A stretch of DNA of 8,146 bases from Flavobacteriales bacterium (GTDB taxonomy: Bacteria; Bacteroidota; Bacteroidia; Flavobacteriales_D; Sanyastnellaceae): NCBI GenBank assembly GCA_030728235.1, contig JANRAA010000055.1:1-8146 (forward strand), given 5' to 3'. Of the stretch, positions 6,320 to 8,146 are shown in pieces. The translations under genes and the position numbers were made by a program. The notes beneath the pieces are model-generated. The model ran no database searches, was not told where the DNA came from, and saw only the letters and a program-made list of their open reading frames with translations. Positions within the stretch are counted from its first letter, which is position 1. Each line of letters begins with the position of its first letter.

Positions 6320-6925
6320 TTAATGGTGGTTATTGACCATGTTATCTTCGAAGTAGCAAGTCAATATTGAAGTTAGTTTGTCTTCGCCTGCAATGATTTT
6401 GGTTATAAGCGTTTTTTCATCATCAGACAGAAGGTGAGCGAGAGGCTGTTTCACCTTATTGATGAGCGGGAAGGCGCTGATTACTTTTTTATCCCATACT
6501 TTGTGGTATCTCACAAGGTCGTCGGGGTATACCGTTTTCCGTTTTGTCCCTTCTTCGATTCCTCGGAACGGTCGATTGATATTGAGGTATCCGTAGTCGT
6601 CGGTGAGCAGTTCACCTGGATGGATGTCTCTGATAGCTATTTCAAAGTCGTACGCAGTGCTGAGGCAGTTAGCGTTGAAGCTGTGGTTTACGTAACGGGC
6701 GTGATCCCAGCAGAGTACGAGGTTTCCTTTGTTGTTTCGAAAGCAGTAAGTATCGAGGATTTCTTGGTAAGCGGGGTCGAATGCATTGAATTGTTCAGGA
6801 GTGAATTCGCGATCGAGTTCATCGAGAACCCAGGTGATAGTTCCTTTCGGGATGAATTCACGTGCCACGACACCGTAGCCCACTTCGGGGCTAATGAAGC
6901 GTAGTTCCGTGTTTGGATGGATCAT
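6320..6925 (-). CDS. SET-domain protein, probable lysine methyltransferase-like
   Basis: A 201-residue cytoplasmic protein with a SET domain, the fold that transfers a methyl group from S-adenosylmethionine to protein lysine. Visible blocks are GYGVVAREFIPKGTI (residues 16-30), YVNHSFNANC (79-87; Asn80, His81, Ser82 of the NHS motif) and GELLTDDYG (104-112; Asp110, Tyr111), the expected order. The tail (about 125-201) is helical and charged and lacks a cysteine-rich post-SET segment. The substrate cannot be told from sequence; ribosomal or DNA-binding proteins are possible. The ATG at 6925 puts the first SET strand at residues 7-10, so no upstream extension is needed. It lies 47 bases upstream of the copper oxidase pair on the same strand, separated by an inverted repeat and a promoter-like element, so joint transcription is possible but not evident. 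Confidence 0.87.
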   Translation of the reverse strand: MIHPNTELRFISPEVGYGVVAREFIPKGTITWVLDELDREFTPEQFNAFDPAYQEILDTYCFRNNKGNLVLCWDHARYVNHSFNANCLSTAYDFEIAIRDIHPGELLTDDYGYLNINRPFRGIEEGTKRKTVYPDDLVRYHKVWDKKVISAFPLINKVKQPLAHLLSDDEKTLITKIIAGEDKLTSILTCYFEDNMVNNHH

Positions 6926-7041
6926 GCTTGCACAGATAAATAGCAGGTATAGAAATAGCTGCTAGGGGTTTATACTAGGAAAATGATTGTTTGGGGTTTT
7001 GAATTTTCAACCGGTTTCGACCTGAGGTCAATAAGATGGTT

Positions 7042-7055
7042 GCCGATTCATCGGC
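7042..7055. terminator. Short GC-rich hairpin, weak terminator candidate
   Basis: GCCGA (7042-7046) and TCGGC (7051-7055) form a perfect 5-bp stem with loop TTCA, followed on the plus strand by TTTTC. A second small stem, CGCC/GGCG (7084-7087 with 7093-7096), lies close by. No plus-strand gene reads into this site, and the peroxidase stop is about 400 bases away on the other strand, so a terminator role is uncertain. Confidence 0.25.
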
Positions 7056-7189
7056 TTTTCGGGGTAGATTTCCGTATTTGTTTCGCCTTTCGGGCGCATG
7101 GCAGCGCTATTGGAAGGCAGTTCCTCATTGGGGTTTGTTGAAACGAAGTTGCGAAGGAGAAGTGAGAAATCAAATAGGAGAGTAAAAAT

Positions 7190-7211
7190 AATTATACGGG
7201 AGTTTGCAAAT
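7190..7211 (+). repeat. Repeat motif copy 1 (outer left)
   Basis: AATTATACG, then GGA, then GTTTGCAAAT. The 3' part also starts a local imperfect inverted repeat: AGTTTG (7201-7206) pairs with CAAACT (7215-7220), extending with mismatches (12 of 16 positions) between 7191-7206 and 7215-7230. Confidence 0.75.
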
Positions 7212-7300
7212 TTTCAAACTTCGGTTTATTTCTTGGGTAATTTTAGGGCAGGAATTGATGGTAAAAGAGGGCTGTATCCCACAAGATTGAAGGGGGATAA

Positions 7301-7322
7301 AATTATACGGGAAGTTACAAAA
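7301..7322 (+). repeat. Repeat motif copy 2 (inner left)
   Basis: Begins AATTATACGGGA, identical to copy 1 over 12 bases, then AGTTACAAA; 18 of 21 positions match copy 1 without gaps. It forms the left arm of a hairpin with copy 3. Confidence 0.75.
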
Positions 7323-7340
7323 CAGCAAAAGAATGGTTTT

Positions 7341-7362
7341 GTTTTGTAAGTATCCGTATAAT
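7341..7362 (-). repeat. Repeat motif copy 3 (inner right), hairpin partner of copy 2
   Basis: On the minus strand it begins ATTATACGGA and ends TTACAAAAC. It is complementary to 7302-7323 at 19 of 22 positions, including a perfect 9-bp inner stem (TTACAAAAC with GTTTTGTAA), around a 17-base loop (7324-7340). On the minus strand the hairpin is followed by TTTTATC, so it might also help end the peroxidase transcript, although the stem is AT-rich. Confidence 0.7.
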
Positions 7363-7441
7363 AAAAAAATCAATTTAATTGCATGATAAACAGCGGCTTA
7401 AGTAGCGTTTTGTTGACGTTTTCGCTTTATTCTCTTTCAGC

Positions 7442-7463
7442 ATTTGCAAACATGCGTATAATT
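7442..7463 (-). repeat. Repeat motif copy 4 (outer right), touching the peroxidase stop codon
   Basis: On the minus strand AATTATACG, then CAT, then GTTTGCAAAT: the same two blocks as copy 1 in opposite orientation, with only the three-base spacer changed. Its first base is the last base of the peroxidase TGA stop, so the motif begins exactly where coding ends. Confidence 0.75.
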
Positions 7464-8146
7464 CAAAAAGGGTCCGAATACATCTCGTCGCTCACGAAAA
7501 ACACATCATCCAAAGTCCGCAAAAATGAAACCAACGCCGCAACTTCTGCTTCACCCAAACCTGGATCTATAGGAGTGCCTCCAGGAACAAATCCTACTGT
7601 CAATCGGTCATCTAAATTGGCCTGTTGAACTATGTTCCCATTGTAATGATTTACGACCTCCTCCAAAGTAGTGAAGCGTCCGTCGTGCATATATGGTGCA
7701 GTGTAACTTAGATTTCGTAGAGTTACTACCTTAAACTTGCCATTGTCTGAAGGGTTGCCTGTAACAGCACCAACACCCAAATCTGCATATGGATACTCCA
7801 ATCCGTTGTTCATAGAACCCGGTGTGTAAAACAAAGCGGTCATGTGACACTGATTGCATCGGGTCTCTCCGTTGAAAAATAATTCCTTACCCAATAACTC
7901 CTGCTCTGTGAAGTCGACAAAATTATTCGCTAAACCACTGTCGTACTTCGAACGATAAGATAACATTGAACGTATGAATTGTGACAAAGCTTTCGAGATC
8001 CTATCACTTGTAACAGCAGCATCACCAAATGCCGCTTCAAACAATGCGGGATAATACGAAATGGACGAAACACGCTCTACAGCAATATCCAAATCCAAGG
8101 CTTGCTCGTCTGGGTGCTCAATCGGAATCAAAACCTGAGCCTCCAA
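7463..8146 (-). CDS. Di-haem cytochrome c peroxidase / MauG family protein, C-terminal part (cut by window edge)
   Basis: The last 227 codons of a gene running off the right edge; the first visible codon (TTG) is internal, not a start. Family members are periplasmic c-type haem proteins that reduce hydrogen peroxide or oxidise protein side chains (MauG). Visible are LEAQVLIPIEHPDEQALD at the left of the fragment, the typical RISKALSQFIRSMLSYRSKYD helix, the haem-binding CNQCH motif (fragment residues 97-101), PYMHDGRFTTLEEVVNHYN (Met153, a probable axial haem ligand region), the EVAALVSFLRTLDD helix, and the family's usual ending, SDPF. The other CxxCH motif and signal peptide should lie beyond 8146. 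The complete C-terminus shows no T9SS sorting domain, so the protein is probably periplasmic. Whether it is a true peroxidase or MauG-like cannot be decided from this part. Confidence 0.92.
   Translation of the reverse strand: MEAQVLIPIEHPDEQALDLDIAVERVSSISYYPALFEAAFGDAAVTSDRISKALSQFIRSMLSYRSKYDSGLANNFVDFTEQELLGKELFFNGETRCNQCHMTALFYTPGSMNNGLEYPYADLGVGAVTGNPSDNGKFKVVTLRNLSYTAPYMHDGRFTTLEEVVNHYNGNIVQQANLDDRLTVGFVPGGTPIDPGLGEAEVAALVSFLRTLDDVFFVSDEMYSDPF

Larger units (their letters stand above)
6926..7462. other. Gene-free region between the peroxidase 3' end and the SET gene
   Basis: About 540 bases with no convincing gene. Both flanking genes are on the minus strand, so it is the 3' flank of the peroxidase and the 5' flank of the SET gene. 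The part near the SET gene (6926-7040) shows only a weak promoter resemblance on the minus strand (TATCTGTG, near 6934-6941). Around 7042-7096 are two short hairpins. The rest, from 7190, is filled by the four-copy inverted repeat system. A reading frame at 7098-7349 (83 codons, plus strand) and one at 7170-7373 (67 codons, minus strand) are open, but both run through the repeats, resemble nothing I know and lack start-site signals. Confidence 0.7.
7190..7463. repeat. Nested inverted-repeat element with four copies of a ~22-bp motif (++--)
   Basis: This 274-bp stretch begins and ends with inverted copies of one motif: AATTATACG, three variable bases, then GTTTGCAAAT. The outer copies match at 19 of 22 positions, differing only in the three middle bases. 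Two inner, more diverged copies face each other at 7301-7322 and 7341-7362. Orientation is plus, plus, minus, minus. The right end reaches the last base of the peroxidase stop codon. There is no transposase and no clear target-site duplication. It could be a MITE-like non-autonomous element, a recombinase-invertible segment or a set of protein-binding sites. The repeat structure is directly seen; its role is not known. Confidence 0.75.

Noticed and set aside
6434..6904. A 156-codon open frame on the plus strand opposite the SET gene.
   Set aside because: It lies entirely antisense to a gene with clear SET motifs, and its translation resembles no protein I know; it is an effect of codon use in the real gene.
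7098..7349. An 83-codon frame on the plus strand as a small gene.
   Set aside because: It runs through repeat copies 1 and 2, has no recognisable domain or good start signal, and its bases look non-coding. A tiny protein cannot be fully excluded.
7170..7373. A 67-codon minus-strand frame with a repeated LPYN/FPYN motif.
   Set aside because: The apparent protein repeat is just the translation of repeat copies 1 and 2.
7190..7463. Integron attC sites, Xer/dif sites or a CRISPR array.
   Set aside because: The motifs lack the GTTRRRY/RYYYAAC cores of attC, do not fit the dif layout of 11-6-11 bases closely, and the copies are inverted and unevenly spaced, unlike CRISPR repeats.

Overview
The window looks like chromosomal DNA of a Bacteroidota bacterium, probably a flavobacterium-like lineage. 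Several signs agree. A rho gene starting MFDIIELNSK is divergent from a DUF4293 gene. A type IX secretion (T9SS) C-terminal sorting domain is present. There is a PorE-like TPR/PD40/OmpA protein. Three stretches match the Bacteroidota -7 promoter consensus TAnnTTTG. Start codons lack a clear Shine-Dalgarno sequence. Placement below phylum level is an inference.

Layout. At 1-227 (-) is the 5' end of rho. Divergent from it, 454-927 (+) encodes a four-helix DUF4293 membrane protein, coupled by a one-base overlap to an unrecognised lipoprotein-like gene (927-1781 +). A YfcE/MJ0936-type metallophosphoesterase (1763-2275 -) overlaps that gene tail to tail by 19 bp. A divergent 71-bp gap then leads to a large TPR/PD40/OmpA envelope protein (2347-4287 +).

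The most interesting part is 4288-6272 (-): two genes with a 4-base ATGA overlap, both encoding secreted cupredoxin proteins of the multicopper-oxidase (MCO) type. The first (5421-6272) carries one pair of trinuclear-site motifs, HFH and HDH, and lacks the type 1 copper cysteine. The second (4288-5424) carries the other pair, HLH and HCH, with a full set of type 1 ligands and a T9SS sorting domain. Neither chain alone has the eight histidines of an MCO trinuclear centre; together they have exactly four HxH motifs. I infer an obligate two-subunit copper oxidase whose active site lies between the chains. A perfect 14-bp inverted repeat around the presumed promoter ends at the first start codon.

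Upstream on the same strand is a SET-domain protein (6320-6925 -). A gene-free stretch follows (6926-7462). Its right half, with the last bases of the next gene, holds four copies of a motif of about 22 bp arranged ++-- as nested inverted repeats (7190-7463). The window ends in the 3' part of a di-haem cytochrome c peroxidase/MauG-family gene (7463-8146 -, continuing past the edge).

Taken together: one housekeeping gene (rho) and envelope functions on the left, and an exported redox set (MCO pair, di-haem peroxidase) on the right. Nothing shows that the peroxidase and SET protein work with the MCO pair beyond shared strand and proximity.
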